64,000 bases of DNA from Yersinia frederiksenii ATCC 33641 (GCF_000754805.1 NZ_KN150731.1:3397886-3461885); one strand, 5' to 3'. Numbered from the stretch's first letter, positions 1-10,035 are shown. The notes: a model not told the origin generated them from the letters alone. Numbers and translations: made by a program.

Positions 1-1
1 G

Positions 2-841
2 CTGGCAGGATGCAGCAACCATGATTGGCGTAAAGACGAGGTATTGGCAATCCCGTTGCAACCTACGTTGCAGCAGGAAGTGATTCTGGCTCGCATGGAA
101 CAAATCCTTGCAAGTCGGGCACTTACGGATGATGAGCGCGCACAGCTTTTATATGAGCGCGGAGTGCTGTATGATAGCCTCGGGCTACGGGCACTAGCGC
201 GAAATGATTTTTCGCAAGCGTTAGCTATTCGTCCTGATATGCCAGAAGTTTTTAACTATCTGGGCATTTATTTAACGCAGGCAGGCAATTTTGATGCTGC
301 CTATGAAGCGTTTGATTCTGTACTAGAGCTTGATCCAACTTACAATTACGCGCGTTTAAACCGGGGTATCGCTTTGTATTATGGCGGTCGACTCCCGTTG
401 GCGCAGGATGATCTGCAGGCGTTTTATCAAGACGATCCAAATGATCCCTTCCGTTCGTTATGGCTGTATCTGGTGGAAAGAGAAATCGATCCCAAGGCAG
501 CTGCAGTAGCGTTACAACAGCGCTATGAAAAATCGGACAGAGGGCAATGGGGATGGAATATTGTCGAATTCTACCTGGGCACGATCAGCGAGAAAACGCT
601 GATGGAAAGGCTCAAGGCAGATGCAACGGATAACACTTCGCTCGCTGAGCATCTCAGTGAAACTGACTTCTATTTAGGTAAACATTACCTAAGTCTGGGG
701 GACAAGGACACCGCTTCGGCGCTGTTCAAACTGACGGTAGCTAACAACGTTCATAACTTTGTTGAGCACCGCTATGCATTGTTGGAATTGGCGCTTTTGG
801 GCCAAGAACAAGACGACCTATCGGAATCGGACCAGCAATAG
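2..841 (+). CDS. nlpI: Lipoprotein NlpI, 5' end cut by the window edge
   Basis: NlpI is an outer-membrane-anchored lipoprotein with tetratricopeptide repeats. It acts as an adaptor for the protease Prc and for peptidoglycan endopeptidases such as MepS. The frame is open from base 2, and its first codons read L-A-G-C-S-N. This is the lipobox; the Cys at bases 11-13 is the lipidated residue 1 of the mature protein. The start codon and most of the signal peptide therefore lie to the left of the window, and the TTG at 44 is not the real start. TPR-like helices follow (for example around [16 protein letters not shown]), and the protein ends SDQQ as in E. coli NlpI. It lies directly upstream of deaD, as in E. 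coli pnp-nlpI-deaD. Identity is near certain; only the N-terminus is missing. Confidence 0.95.
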   Translation: MAGCSNHDWRKDEVLAIPLQPTLQQEVILARMEQILASRALTDDERAQLLYERGVLYDSLGLRALARNDFSQALAIRPDMPEVFNYLGIYLTQAGNFDAAYEAFDSVLELDPTYNYARLNRGIALYYGGRLPLAQDDLQAFYQDDPNDPFRSLWLYLVEREIDPKAAAVALQQRYEKSDRGQWGWNIVEFYLGTISEKTLMERLKADATDNTSLAEHLSETDFYLGKHYLSLGDKDTASALFKLTVANNVHNFVEHRYALLELALLGQEQDDLSESDQQ

Positions 842-890
842 CTGACGAACAACTATTAGCCTGATATACCTTGGTTTTTTACCAATGTTT

Positions 891-917
891 ATCACCTTAA
901 CGGGTGATGGCCTTTTT
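891..917 (+). terminator. Probable intrinsic terminator after nlpI
   Basis: ATCACC (891-896) pairs with GGTGAT (903-908) around a 6-nt loop. It is followed by GGCCTTTTTG, a short U-run. A second small self-complementary stretch, TTGGT..ACCAA, lies just before it (about 872-885). The stem is only 6 bp, so termination may be partial, letting some transcription read into deaD. Confidence 0.5.
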
Positions 918-1028
918 GTTCGTTTTACAATCTAATTTGAGCCGGTTCACACTTTTCAATGAAAATGACTGAAAATTTTCTCGACGAGTTATGTAGACTG
1001 GCTGCCATTATTAATGAGGCACGTGTAC

Positions 1029-3005
1029 ATGACTACTGAGCTTGAAACCTCTTTTGCTGATTTGGGGCTATCTGCTCCTATTCTTTCTGCCCTTACTGCT
1101 TTGGGTTACGAAAAACCATCTCCAATTCAATTGGAATGTATTCCGCACCTGTTGAACGGTCGCGATGTTCTTGGTATGGCGCAAACCGGTAGTGGTAAAA
1201 CCGCTGCTTTCGGGCTTCCGCTGTTGCACAACATTGATCCAGAACTGAAAGCACCACAGGTGCTGGTACTGGCTCCAACCCGTGAGTTGGCGATTCAGGT
1301 TGCTGAAGCATTAACTAGCTTCTCTAAAGATATTAAAGGCGTTAACGTTGTGGCCCTGTACGGCGGCCAGCGTTATGACGTCCAATTGCGCGCTTTGCGC
1401 CAGGGGCCACAAGTTGTTGTTGGCACCCCAGGTCGTCTGTTAGACCACCTGAAACGCGGTACCCTTAATCTGTCCAACCTGAAAGGTTTAGTGCTGGACG
1501 AAGCAGATGAAATGCTGCGCATGGGCTTTATCGAAGACGTCGAAAACATTCTGGCTCAGATCCCAGCAGAACATCAGACTGCGTTGTTCTCTGCGACTAT
1601 GCCTGAAGCGATTCGCCGTATTACCCGTCGCTTTATGAAAGAGCCACAGGAAGTCCGCATTCAGTCTAGCGTGACAACTCGCCCTGACATTAGCCAGGTT
1701 TATTGGAAAGTGGGCGGTGGCTATCGTAAAAACGAAGCGCTGGTACGTTTCCTGGAAGCTGAAGATTTCGACGCGGCTATCATTTTTGTGCGAACTAAAA
1801 ACGCCACTCTGGAAGTTGCAGAAGCCCTTGAGCGTAGCGGTTATAGCAGTGCTGCACTGAACGGCGATATGAACCAGGCCCTGCGTGAGCAGACTCTGGA
1901 GCGTCTGAAAGATGGCCGTTTGGATATTCTGATTGCAACTGACGTTGCTGCACGTGGTTTGGACGTTGAGCGTATCAGCCTAGTTGTAAACTATGATATC
2001 CCTATGGATTCAGAGTCTTACGTTCACCGTATCGGCCGTACTGGTCGTGCAGGTCGTGCTGGCCGTGCGTTACTGTTCGTTGAGAACCGTGAACGTCGTC
2101 TGTTGCAGAACATTGAACGTACCATGAAGCTGACTATTCCTGAAGTTGAGCTGCCAAATGCACAACTGCTGAGCGAACGTCGTTTAGCCAAGTTTGCTGC
2201 TAAAGTTAGCCAACAGCTGGAAAGCAGTGATTTGGATATGTACCGTGCGTTGCTGGCTAAACTGCAACCAGAAGAAGAGTTTGATATCGAAACTCTGGCT
2301 GCTGCATTGCTGAAAATGGCACAGGGCGAACGTCCATTGATTCTGCCACCAGAAGCTCCGCGTCGTCCACAGCGTGAATTCAATTCTCGCGATGACCGTG
2401 GTAGCGATCGTGGTCGTGACCGTGATCGTGGTGACAGCCGTCGTGATAACCGCTCTGACAGCCGTGATGGTGGCGAGCGCCCAGCACGTCGTGAACGTCG
2501 CGATGTTGGCGAAATGGAACTGTACCGCATTGAAGTGGGCCGTGATGATGGTGTTGAAGTTCGTCATATCGTTGGCGCTATCGCTAACGAAGGTGATATC
2601 AGCAGCCGTTATATCGGCAACATTAAGCTGTTTGCTTCCCACTCAACTATCGAGCTGCCAAAAGGCATGCCGGGTGAAATGTTATCTCACTTCACCCGCA
2701 CCCGTATCCTGAATAAGCCGCTGAACATGCAGCTGTTGGGTGATGCACAGCCACATGAACGTCGTGAGCGTCCTGCTGGTGGTAACGGTGGTGAGCGTCG
2801 TGGCGGTGGCCGTTCATTCGGTGGCGAACGTCGTGATGGTGCCGGTGCTCCTCCTCGTCGTTCATTCGGCAGCGACCGTGCTCCTGCTGCTGGTGGCGAA
2901 CGTCGTCCACCACGTGATGGTCAACGTTCAGCTGCACCACGTCGTGATGATGCCGCAGCACCTGCTGCTCCAGCACCTGCGCGTCGTCGTTTCGGTGATG
3001 CATAA
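1029..3005 (+). CDS. deaD: Cold-shock DEAD-box RNA helicase DeaD/CsdA
   Basis: ATP-dependent RNA helicase that unwinds structured RNA for ribosome assembly and mRNA decay, notably in the cold. From the start chosen here (658 aa) the Walker A motif GSGKT is at residues 54-58, DEAD at 157-160 and SAT at 188-190. [15 protein letters not shown] (motif VI) lies in the second RecA domain. After about residue 430 comes an Arg/Asp/Gly-rich linker, an RNA-binding DbpA-like domain ([19 protein letters not shown]) and a long Arg/Gly/Ala-rich tail. An upstream in-frame ATG exists at 1014. The ATG at 1029 has AGG at 1017-1019 about 9 nt before it and gives [14 protein letters not shown], which matches the family N-terminus (MAEFETTFADLGL in E. 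coli), so I prefer it. The low-complexity 3' end produces long but meaningless ORFs in other frames. Confidence 0.96.
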   Translation: MTTELETSFADLGLSAPILSALTALGYEKPSPIQLECIPHLLNGRDVLGMAQTGSGKTAAFGLPLLHNIDPELKAPQVLVLAPTRELAIQVAEALTSFSKDIKGVNVVALYGGQRYDVQLRALRQGPQVVVGTPGRLLDHLKRGTLNLSNLKGLVLDEADEMLRMGFIEDVENILAQIPAEHQTALFSATMPEAIRRITRRFMKEPQEVRIQSSVTTRPDISQVYWKVGGGYRKNEALVRFLEAEDFDAAIIFVRTKNATLEVAEALERSGYSSAALNGDMNQALREQTLERLKDGRLDILIATDVAARGLDVERISLVVNYDIPMDSESYVHRIGRTGRAGRAGRALLFVENRERRLLQNIERTMKLTIPEVELPNAQLLSERRLAKFAAKVSQQLESSDLDMYRALLAKLQPEEEFDIETLAAALLKMAQGERPLILPPEAPRRPQREFNSRDDRGSDRGRDRDRGDSRRDNRSDSRDGGERPARRERRDVGEMELYRIEVGRDDGVEVRHIVGAIANEGDISSRYIGNIKLFASHSTIELPKGMPGEMLSHFTRTRILNKPLNMQLLGDAQPHERRERPAGGNGGERRGGGRSFGGERRDGAGAPPRRSFGSDRAPAAGGERRPPRDGQRSAAPRRDDAAAPAAPAPARRRFGDA

Positions 3006-3036
3006 GTCTTAGTCATCTTTGATGATTAAACATAAA

Positions 3037-3061
3037 AACCAGCCCTCGGGCTGGTTTTTTT
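3037..3061. terminator. Bidirectional terminator between deaD and yhbW
   Basis: AACCAGCC (3037-3044), loop CTCG, GGCTGGTT (3049-3056), then a T-run. On the other strand the A-run before the stem serves as a U-run. It lies between two convergent genes and can end both transcripts. Confidence 0.9.
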
Positions 3062-3090
3062 ATGTCTGCGATATTTAGCTCAACAATAAG

Positions 3091-4134
3091 TTACAGGCGA
3101 TCAGTCGGTTGCAAGTCTTGCTGCAAACTGGCGACTAGCTCAAATGAGTGCAACCGAGCTTGATGGTCAAAAATTTGGCCATTCACCATTAATTCATCAG
3201 CCTGGGTTTCTCGTAATAATGACTGAAGGCCGTGCCGGACTTTGCTTTTGTCACCAATGATGGATAAGCGCAGCGCTTGATCGACACCAAATTGTTCAGC
3301 TGGCGAGCAGATGGTCGCCATATCTTCAACTGGCGGCGGTAGCTGGCCCGGTGTACCACGGCGCAGATTAACAAACTGTTGCTGCATTGAGGTGAACAGG
3401 AAGCGGGCGTCACGCTCGCTGTCTGCGGCCACAACATTCACGCAGACAATGGCATAAGGTTTGGGCCATTGGGCTGACGGTTTGAAGTTTTCCCGGTACA
3501 ACTTGAGAGCTTGGAACAACATATCCGGAGCAAAATGCGAAGCGAAAGCAAAGGGTAGGCCCATAGCCGCAGCCAGTTGTGCGCTATACAGACTAGATCC
3601 CAGCAACCATAGCGGAACATGTAAGCCTTGACCGGGGACAGCTTGTACTGCTTGTCCGGGCTGTACTTCGGCAAAGTAATGTTGCAGTTCGCGGACATCT
3701 GCAGGGAAGTTATCTACCTCTCCAGATAGATGGCGGCGCAGGGCCATCATAGTGCGCTGGTCACTGCCGGGAGCGCGGCCAAGGCCGAGGTCGATACGAT
3801 CAGGATAGAGTGAGGCGAGGGTGCCAAACTGCTCGGCAATCACCAATGGCGAATGGTTAGGCAGCATAACTCCACCGGAGCCCACCCGGATGGTGCTGGT
3901 GCCACCCGCAATATAGCCAATCAGTACTGACGTTGCGGCGCTGGCAATGCCCGTCATATTATGATGTTCTGCTAGCCAATAGCGATGATATCCCCATTTT
4001 TCAGCATGTTGAGCCAGATCCAGCGAGGCATGAAATGCATCTCGTGGTGTTTTACCCTCGGCTATTGGGGATAAATCGAGAACAGAAAGCGGTACAGGCT
4101 TGTTATTAGCCATAGATACATTGTTATCAGTCAT
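3091..4134 (-). CDS. yhbW: LLM-class flavin-dependent oxidoreductase (luciferase-like), YhbW family
   Basis: Member of the bacterial-luciferase-like monooxygenase superfamily, which uses FMNH2; the physiological substrate of the YhbW group is not established. The sequence carries the family stretches [30 protein letters not shown] and [13 protein letters not shown], and closely follows E. coli YhbW from LDLSPIAEG to the end. The open frame extends upstream to 4182. MTDNNVS at 4134 (347 aa) is the start nearest to the length of the E. coli protein, and an ATG at 4146 is equally possible; the extra N-terminal residues have no counterpart in the family. It is convergent with deaD and divergent from the efflux operon at 4344. 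Confidence 0.88.
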   Translation of the reverse strand: MTDNNVSMANNKPVPLSVLDLSPIAEGKTPRDAFHASLDLAQHAEKWGYHRYWLAEHHNMTGIASAATSVLIGYIAGGTSTIRVGSGGVMLPNHSPLVIAEQFGTLASLYPDRIDLGLGRAPGSDQRTMMALRRHLSGEVDNFPADVRELQHYFAEVQPGQAVQAVPGQGLHVPLWLLGSSLYSAQLAAAMGLPFAFASHFAPDMLFQALKLYRENFKPSAQWPKPYAIVCVNVVAADSERDARFLFTSMQQQFVNLRRGTPGQLPPPVEDMATICSPAEQFGVDQALRLSIIGDKSKVRHGLQSLLRETQADELMVNGQIFDHQARLHSFELVASLQQDLQPTDRL

Positions 4135-4343
4135 AGAATCGTCCATCTTAATCTCATGTCGAGTCGCTTGAAGGGCGAACACATTAATTTACAGCCATAT
4201 TTTTAACGCTATATTGAGTGATACTGCATTTATTCACGTACAAAAAATGACATAAAATGCACAGCTATTACCTATAGCAGCATAATATAAATAGTGAATG
4301 GCGAAGGGGTAATAAATGCGGCGATTAAAGGACTATTGAACCT

Positions 4344-5315
4344 ATGAAGAAGAAAACGTTATTTACCCTGCTGTTAGTTGTCGTGGTGATTTCCATGGCG
4401 GTGCTGTTCCGGGCCCATAATCAAAACCTGCTATTGCAGGGAGAAGTGGATGCACCGGAAGTGATTGTGTCGTCAAAAGCCAAAGGCCGAGTAATTGAAC
4501 GTCATGTGGAACGTGGCGATGACGTTAAAGAGGGGCAATTGCTGATCACGTTAGAAAGCCCAGAACTGATGGCCCAATTAGCCGGGCTGGAAGCGGCTCG
4601 TGACCAAGCGCAGGCACAGTTGGATGAATCGCTGCATGGCGTGCGGGAGGAGAGTATCCGCAATTTAAGAGCCAGTTTGGCGCAAGCGCAGGCAGAATAT
4701 GACAATGCGCTCCATACCTATAACCGTAACAATAGTGTAGCGGCCAAAGGGTTTATTTCCGCCGCTGAACTGGAGGACTCACGCCGCGCCAAGGATACTG
4801 CCTATCAGCAGGTTCAGGCCGCCAAGGCTAATCTGGATGAAGGTTTGCATGGCGACCGCATTGAGCTACGTGATAAATACGCAGCTGCCGTTCGTCAGGC
4901 CGAAGAAGATTTAGCGCAATTGAAAGCCCAAACCGACGATTTGCAGGTACGTGCACCGGTCGCCGGTGAAGTTGGCCCTATTCCAGCAGAAGTGGGTGAA
5001 TTGCTCAATGCTTCCAGCCCCTTGTTGACATTAATTCGCCTGCCGCAGGCTTATTTTGTCTTTAACCTGCGCGAAGATATTCTGGCTGATGTGCACAAAG
5101 GAGATAAAGTTTCACTGCGCGTACCGGCGCTGAAAGATAAAGAAATCATGGCAGAAGTGCGCTATATCGCCCCGTTGGGCGACTATGCTACCAAGCGTGC
5201 AACCCGTGCTACTGGTGATTTTGACTTGAAAACTTTTGAAGTTCGCCTCTATCCCGCAGCGCCTATTGAGGGTCTGCGTCCAGGAATGAGTACGCTCTGG
5301 CAGTGGAAAGAGTAA
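4344..5315 (+). CDS. HlyD/EmrA-type periplasmic membrane-fusion protein
   Basis: Adaptor subunit of an export system that bridges inner- and outer-membrane components. Residues about 5-23 form an N-terminal membrane anchor (TLFTLLLVVVVISMAVLF). A biotinyl-lipoyl-like half follows (GEVDAPEVIVSSKAKGRV), then a Glu/Gln/Ala-rich coiled-coil hairpin at about 75-195. The second lipoyl half (LQVRAPVAGEVGPIPAEVGE) and a beta-barrel domain complete the protein, 323 aa in all. It most resembles YhiI-like HlyD proteins. AAGGAC upstream of the ATG serves as ribosome site. It heads a three-gene operon: the GTG of the next gene follows its stop codon directly, implying coupled translation. Substrate unknown. 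Confidence 0.85.
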   Translation: MKKKTLFTLLLVVVVISMAVLFRAHNQNLLLQGEVDAPEVIVSSKAKGRVIERHVERGDDVKEGQLLITLESPELMAQLAGLEAARDQAQAQLDESLHGVREESIRNLRASLAQAQAEYDNALHTYNRNNSVAAKGFISAAELEDSRRAKDTAYQQVQAAKANLDEGLHGDRIELRDKYAAAVRQAEEDLAQLKAQTDDLQVRAPVAGEVGPIPAEVGELLNASSPLLTLIRLPQAYFVFNLREDILADVHKGDKVSLRVPALKDKEIMAEVRYIAPLGDYATKRATRATGDFDLKTFEVRLYPAAPIEGLRPGMSTLWQWKE

Positions 5316-6485
5316 GTGGGAAAGGTCAGAGGCAGAGTCATCAACAGAATACAGGCTGGCTGGCGCTGTTTTAGTCGCTATTTTGGTCAGGAAACCCGCT
5401 CGGCATTTCGCAGCCCGGTGTTTCACTGGCTCAGTTGGTGCTTCCCTCTGTTGCTGTTTATCTTAATCAGTAGCAATTTTTCTGAAGGGACTTTGCTGGA
5501 TTTACCGGTTTCAGTCGTTGATAACGACCATTCGCCATTATCCCGATCATTGATCCGTAAGCTGGATGCCGGGTCTCACGCCCATGTCGTGGCCTATGAG
5601 GGGGGATTAGATGAAGCATTGCGCCGCCTGCGTAGTGCGCAGGATTATGCCTTACTGTATATTCCAACTGATTTTGAAGCTGATGCTCTGGCAGGCCGCC
5701 AACCCAGTATTGTGTTGTATTACAATGCATTATTTTATGGCGCTGGTTTATATTCCACGCAAGACTTCAGTGGCTTGATAACAGAAGCCAATACCACTTT
5801 TCGCACGATTATTGCTGGTGAGATGGGGGAAACCTTGCCACCGCTGGCCAATGTGACGCTCTCTTATGGCAGTTTGTTCAATGCCAGTGGCAGCTATATC
5901 TATTATCAGCAGTTTGCCGCCACTATCCATTTACTGCAGCTATTTGTTATCACTTGGATGATTTATGTTTTGGCTCGCAGCAAAGCATTACTGACCGCCA
6001 AACCGTTCAGCTTGGCTCTACTGGGTAAGCTGGCCCCTTATACCCTGTTTTTTACCACGTTATTGATGGTAGAGATTGCGATGTTGGTGGGGTTCTTTGG
6101 GGCCAGAGTCAGCGGTAATCCGCTATTTATGCCGCTGATTGGGTTCTTTTATGTTATGGCAGCCCAGAGCATTGGGGTATTGCTATTCACTTTTACCAGT
6201 AGCGCAATTACCGCCTACAGTTTGATCGGGATTATCGTCAGTATCGCATTAACCTTTTCTGGTATGGCGGTACCTGAGCTGTCGATGCCATTACCCGCTC
6301 GTATTATTTCCAATATTGAGCCACTGACCCATGCGCTCTATGCCATGTTTGATGTGTTCCTGCGCCAGGTACCGGCCAGTGCTATTTTCAGTGTCTGCGC
6401 TATTTTGCTGATTTACCCTCTGGTCACTTCTCTACTGGTACGTCATCGCCTGCTGATCCGGTTACAAAAGCAGGAGACCATTTGA
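5316..6485 (+). CDS. ABC-2 type transport permease (first of two)
   Basis: Inner-membrane permease of 389 aa of the YhhJ/YbhR-like ABC-2 class. There is one membrane segment near residues 35-50 (WLSWCFPLLLFILI), then a periplasmic domain of about 150 residues (DLPVSVVDNDHSPLSRSLIR is typical), then a cluster of five or six C-terminal membrane helices. Translation starts with GTG immediately after the TAA of the HlyD gene. It works with the following permease, presumably as a heterodimer. No ATP-binding protein is encoded next to it, which is unusual because ABC-2 permeases need one; see findings. Confidence 0.85.
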   Translation: MGKVRGRVINRIQAGWRCFSRYFGQETRSAFRSPVFHWLSWCFPLLLFILISSNFSEGTLLDLPVSVVDNDHSPLSRSLIRKLDAGSHAHVVAYEGGLDEALRRLRSAQDYALLYIPTDFEADALAGRQPSIVLYYNALFYGAGLYSTQDFSGLITEANTTFRTIIAGEMGETLPPLANVTLSYGSLFNASGSYIYYQQFAATIHLLQLFVITWMIYVLARSKALLTAKPFSLALLGKLAPYTLFFTTLLMVEIAMLVGFFGARVSGNPLFMPLIGFFYVMAAQSIGVLLFTFTSSAITAYSLIGIIVSIALTFSGMAVPELSMPLPARIISNIEPLTHALYAMFDVFLRQVPASAIFSVCAILLIYPLVTSLLVRHRLLIRLQKQETI

Positions 6486-7636
6486 TGAGGAGTGGCTTTA
6501 AAAGCTATTGGCAGACATTCCGTCGGGTGCTGATGGGGATGCTGGAAAAGCCCATGTGGCTGATGTTATTGGTATCACTGTGCGTGATGAGTATGGTGTA
6601 TGCCAATCGTACCGTGTGGGATCTGCCGGTGGCGGTAGTGGATTATGACCACAGCACTGCCAGTCGCCAATTAATTCGCCAGTTGGATGCTACCTCGGCA
6701 ATTTCCATCAAGACTTATGACAATTTGCCGGATGCTCAGCGGGATCTGGCGTGGCGGAAATTATTTGCAGTGATCATTATGCCGATGGATCTGGAGAAAA
6801 AGATCCTCAATGGCGAAAGTATTGTGATCCCGGTTTACGGTGATGCCACTAACCGCTTGGCTAATGGGCAGATCCAGCAGGATGTGGTCGCCGCTTACCA
6901 GCAACTATTGAATGAATATAATAGCGGTTTGTTATTACGCAGTGGTTTTACCCCCGGTCAGGCTGAAGTGCTGTTAACTCCCATTCGCGGGCAGATTCTT
7001 GGGGTGTTTAACCCCGGAATCAGCTTTGCCGCCATTATTTTCCCCGGTTTGCTGGTGATGTTGCTGCAACACTCATTATTGATTGCCTGTGTGCGCGTCA
7101 GTATCTCCTTGAAGAGTGCGCCATCGGGGAAACCTTCGATTCCCGTTTATCTGGGCGGACTTTCAGCACTGTTGCCTATCTGGTTATTTTTATCAATTGT
7201 GTTGTTTGTGCTGTGGCCGTGGGTACTGGGCTATCGTCAGACTGCATCGATTCCTGAAGTGCTGCTTTTGACCTTCCCATTCTTGCTGGCGGTACTGGGG
7301 TTGGGCAAGCTGGTGACCGAGTGTCTGCGCAGTGTCGAAATGATTTATCTGACACTTTCTTTTGTCACCATGCCGATTTTTTACATCTCTGGCACGATTT
7401 GGCCGCTACAAGCTATGCCAGGGTGGGTGCGGGCGATCTCTTCCATGCTCCCTTCAACCTGGGCGACCAAAGCAATCGCTGGGGTCAATCAGATGGGGTT
7501 GCCGCTGAGTGATGTCGTGGGTGATATGCTGATGTTATTGCTGCTGGGCGCGATTTATACCCTGATAGGGATTAGCGTGGGGATATTACGTAATCGCGTG
7601 GAGTTGCGGGCATTGCTGCGTCGTAAAAAGTATTGA
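6485..7636 (+). CDS. ABC-2 type transport permease (second of two)
   Basis: Paralogue of the preceding permease with the same plan: an N-terminal helix, a periplasmic domain containing DLPVAVVDYDHSTASRQLIR (nearly the same motif as its neighbour), and a C-terminal helix bundle with the PIFYISGTIWPLQAMPGW stretch typical of ABC-2 proteins. The ATG overlaps the upstream stop by one base (TGATG), so the two are translationally coupled. An in-frame TTG three bases earlier is less likely. It is the last gene of the operon and is followed by a hairpin at 7744-7768. Confidence 0.85.
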   Translation: MRSGFKSYWQTFRRVLMGMLEKPMWLMLLVSLCVMSMVYANRTVWDLPVAVVDYDHSTASRQLIRQLDATSAISIKTYDNLPDAQRDLAWRKLFAVIIMPMDLEKKILNGESIVIPVYGDATNRLANGQIQQDVVAAYQQLLNEYNSGLLLRSGFTPGQAEVLLTPIRGQILGVFNPGISFAAIIFPGLLVMLLQHSLLIACVRVSISLKSAPSGKPSIPVYLGGLSALLPIWLFLSIVLFVLWPWVLGYRQTASIPEVLLLTFPFLLAVLGLGKLVTECLRSVEMIYLTLSFVTMPIFYISGTIWPLQAMPGWVRAISSMLPSTWATKAIAGVNQMGLPLSDVVGDMLMLLLLGAIYTLIGISVGILRNRVELRALLRRKKY

Positions 7637-7743
7637 GTCTGATTCAAGCTTAATTTGATGCAAACAAGTATTAGGTGGTGGTGCTACTCAGACAGCCACA
7701 GGATCATCGATATTTGAGATGATGCTCTGATAGATATGAATCA

Positions 7744-7773
7744 CAGGGAGGCCAGTAATGCCCCCCTGTTTAT
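7744..7773 (+). terminator. Hairpin with short T-run, probable terminator of the efflux operon
   Basis: CAGGGAGGC (7744-7752) pairs with GCCCCCCTG (7760-7768) with one A.C mismatch around a 7-nt loop, followed by TTTAT. It lies between the convergent permease and ubiV genes. Confidence 0.55.
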
Positions 7774-7790
7774 CGTTGGCTGACGGTGGA

Positions 7791-8669
7791 TTATGACACT
7801 AACTCTAATCCGGCAAGCCGCCGCCAGTAGCCGTTGCAATCGGCTTTATCCGCCAGTGTCAGCGGGTTCAATCCCAACTCATTTGCCCGGAATTGTTCAA
7901 TCACTGCCAGCGTTTCGATGCTTTGCGGTGAAAGACGAACAATATCCACTAAGCCTTGCATAGAAATCAGATCGTTACCGAGGTTATAGCAGTAGCCACT
8001 TTGGGTCTGGATACCATTGAGGATGAATACCTGCTGCTCTTCCTGTGATAGCACTGGCCGCCCTTGCGGATACTTAATGCAGCAGGTTTCACATTCATCT
8101 TTGGCCCGATCTTCTGAGCGCGCGGTAAAACAGCGGGCCGAATAAGCCAGCGGTAGATGGCCGTAGCTCATCACTTCAACCTCAAACTGGTTACGGAAAC
8201 CCAACTCTTCACACTGTTGCAGCACATTCGCCAGCCAGTCACGAGAGAGTTCAACTGGCATACACCAACGCATCATGCCCTGACGGTGTAGAATTCGTAG
8301 GGTATAGGCGTTGTAGCAATTTAGCGCATGGCCCGCGACAAACGGCAAGCCGCGCTCCGCCGCCATATTTACCGCCCCCAAATCGTTAGCTTCCAGCAAG
8401 AATTCACCGTTTTCCACATAGCGTTTGAGCTCATTTAACTCTGATGGCGCTTGTAGTAGCGCCAAGGTGGAAATCACCACTTGCTTACCGCTGGCGGCAA
8501 CTTCTTTGGCGAGTGCCAGCCAGTCACCAACCTTCATTTCGCGGCGTTTGGTACAAACATTCTCACCAAGATAAATAATATCGGCGCTGCTGTTGGCGGC
8601 GGCCTGATAAAAAGCGTCAATATCGGTTTTTGGCCAGTAATAGAGTACTGCACCTAAGGCGTACTTCAT
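7791..8669 (-). CDS. ubiV: UbiV, O2-independent ubiquinone hydroxylation protein (U32 family)
   Basis: With UbiU and UbiT this protein allows ubiquinone synthesis without oxygen. It carries a 4Fe-4S cluster and is grouped with U32 peptidases although it acts in hydroxylation. The cluster ligands of E. coli UbiV (C39, C180, C193, C197) fall at exactly the same positions here: ENVC39, ARC180, DEC193 and C197. Length is 292 aa, as in the family. It lies 12 bp downstream of ubiU in the same transcript and is convergent with the efflux operon. Formerly yhbV. Confidence 0.95.
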   Translation of the reverse strand: MKYALGAVLYYWPKTDIDAFYQAAANSSADIIYLGENVCTKRREMKVGDWLALAKEVAASGKQVVISTLALLQAPSELNELKRYVENGEFLLEANDLGAVNMAAERGLPFVAGHALNCYNAYTLRILHRQGMMRWCMPVELSRDWLANVLQQCEELGFRNQFEVEVMSYGHLPLAYSARCFTARSEDRAKDECETCCIKYPQGRPVLSQEEQQVFILNGIQTQSGYCYNLGNDLISMQGLVDIVRLSPQSIETLAVIEQFRANELGLNPLTLADKADCNGYWRRLAGLELVS

Positions 8670-8681
8670 ATTTCCTCCGGG

Positions 8682-9677
8682 CTACTGCCACTTACGATGA
8701 TAAGCGCCCAGGGTAGTTTGGGTGCCTTCGGACATTGCGCCCAGTTGTTCCATCCATTCCGCTTTGGCAGAAAATTGCGCCGGATTGGCCTGATAGCGGT
8801 CAATGGCCTGCCGCCAGACTTTGGCAACCTGACTAACATAAGCAGGGCTGCGCTGGCGTCCTTCGATTTTCACCGAAGCAATATTGGCGGCAAATAATTC
8901 AGGCAGCAGCTCTAACGTGTTCAAGCTGGTTGGCTCCTCCAGTGCGTGATAGCGCTGGCCATCCACCAGATAGCGCCCTTTGCACAGTGTCGGATACCCG
9001 GCGTTTTCGTTATCTTCATAACGGTCGATTAATACTTCATTGAGACGGGATTCCATCCCCTGCGGAGTTTGCTGCCAGCGCACAAAACGTGCTGGTGAAC
9101 AAGCCCCCACCGTATTAGGCGATTCACCAGTCAAATAGGATGAAAGATAACAGCGGCCTTCAGCCATTATGCATAAGCTACCAAAAGCAAAAACTTCCAG
9201 TGGCACCGGGCTGGTGCGCGACAGTTGCTTTACCTGATGCATTGAGAGCACGCGCGGTAAAACTACCCGTGCCACATCAAAGTGGCGCTGATAGAAGCGG
9301 ATGGCTTCGTCGTTGGTGGCCGAAGCTTGTACCGAGACATGGCGTTCCACTTCCGGGTAACGCTCGGCGGCATATTCCAGCATGGCCAAATCGGCCAAAA
9401 TGAGGGCGTCGGCTCCCAGTTGTGCTGCCATATCCACTGCCCGTTGCCAACGGGAATAGCCGTCAGGATGAGCAAAAGTATTAATGGCAATATGTAATTT
9501 ACGCTTGCGGCTGTGAACGTAATTGACCGCTTCCTGTAGCTTCTTATCTGTGAAGTTAAGCCCGGCAAAATGGCGAGCATTGGTATCATCTTTCAAGCCG
9601 ATATAAACTGCATCGGCACCATTATCGATGGCGGCCTTTAAGGCGGGTAAATTGCCGGCAGGACAAAGCAGCTCCAT
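8682..9677 (-). CDS. ubiU: UbiU, O2-independent ubiquinone hydroxylation protein (U32 family)
   Basis: Partner of UbiV in a heterodimer needed for anaerobic ubiquinone synthesis. The U32 signature region is present (LEVFAFGSLCIMAEGRCYLS). The four cysteines known as 4Fe-4S ligands in E. coli UbiU (C169, C176, C193, C232) occur at the same residue numbers. Length is 331 aa. It is divergent from ubiT, with a shared promoter region that has since received an ERIC element. Formerly yhbU. Confidence 0.95.
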   Translation of the reverse strand: MELLCPAGNLPALKAAIDNGADAVYIGLKDDTNARHFAGLNFTDKKLQEAVNYVHSRKRKLHIAINTFAHPDGYSRWQRAVDMAAQLGADALILADLAMLEYAAERYPEVERHVSVQASATNDEAIRFYQRHFDVARVVLPRVLSMHQVKQLSRTSPVPLEVFAFGSLCIMAEGRCYLSSYLTGESPNTVGACSPARFVRWQQTPQGMESRLNEVLIDRYEDNENAGYPTLCKGRYLVDGQRYHALEEPTSLNTLELLPELFAANIASVKIEGRQRSPAYVSQVAKVWRQAIDRYQANPAQFSAKAEWMEQLGAMSEGTQTTLGAYHRKWQ

Positions 9678-9887
9678 AGAATTTTCCCCATCCGAAGATG
9701 ATATTCATATTTTATCGAGTGGCGATTTTAGTTAACCTGCCGAGCCCTGACCTTGATTTAAGGCAGTTTCTTTCGCATTGATGGCTTTCTTCTAAGATTT
9801 AGCCAAGATCTGATGCAAAATTTATTGATATAACCCGCTTTCCTATTTCACCAGTGTGGCAAAATGCTTTTATTCAACATCACTTTT

Positions 9888-10013
9888 TATACCCAATAGA
9901 TTTCGAGTTGTCGGTAGGCGGCAAGCAAATTCATCCCGATGAGCGAACAACAGTAAGTGATTCGGTGAGTGGACGCAGCTAACATTCCTGCGGCTTCAAG
10001 CACGAAGGGTATA
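9888..10013 (+). repeat. ERIC element (full length, forward) in the ubiT leader
   Basis: A 126-bp element from TATACCC (9888) to GGGTATA (10013). It contains the diagnostic core resembling AAGTGATTCGGTGAG, the central inverted repeat (CATCCCGATGAGC) and matching ends. It ends 22 bp before the ubiT GTG and directly precedes its AAGGAG ribosome site, so it forms the leader of the ubiT-yhbS mRNA or separates the gene from its promoter. The rest of this intergenic space (9678-9887) is AT-rich divergent promoter DNA. TTGAT half-sites occur there, but I see no complete FNR box. Confidence 0.9.
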
Positions 10014-10035
10014 TTGCCAAAAGGAGTTACAGCCA

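Noticed and set aside
2024-3012. Several long ORFs antisense to or out of frame with the 3' half of deaD
   Set aside because: They are produced by the repetitive CGT/GGT codons of the Arg/Gly-rich tail and give His-, Val- or Arg-rich text with no domain.
9678-9887. FNR box in the ubiU-ubiT promoter region
   Set aside because: TTGAT half-sites occur, but none has the partner ATCAA at 4-bp spacing.
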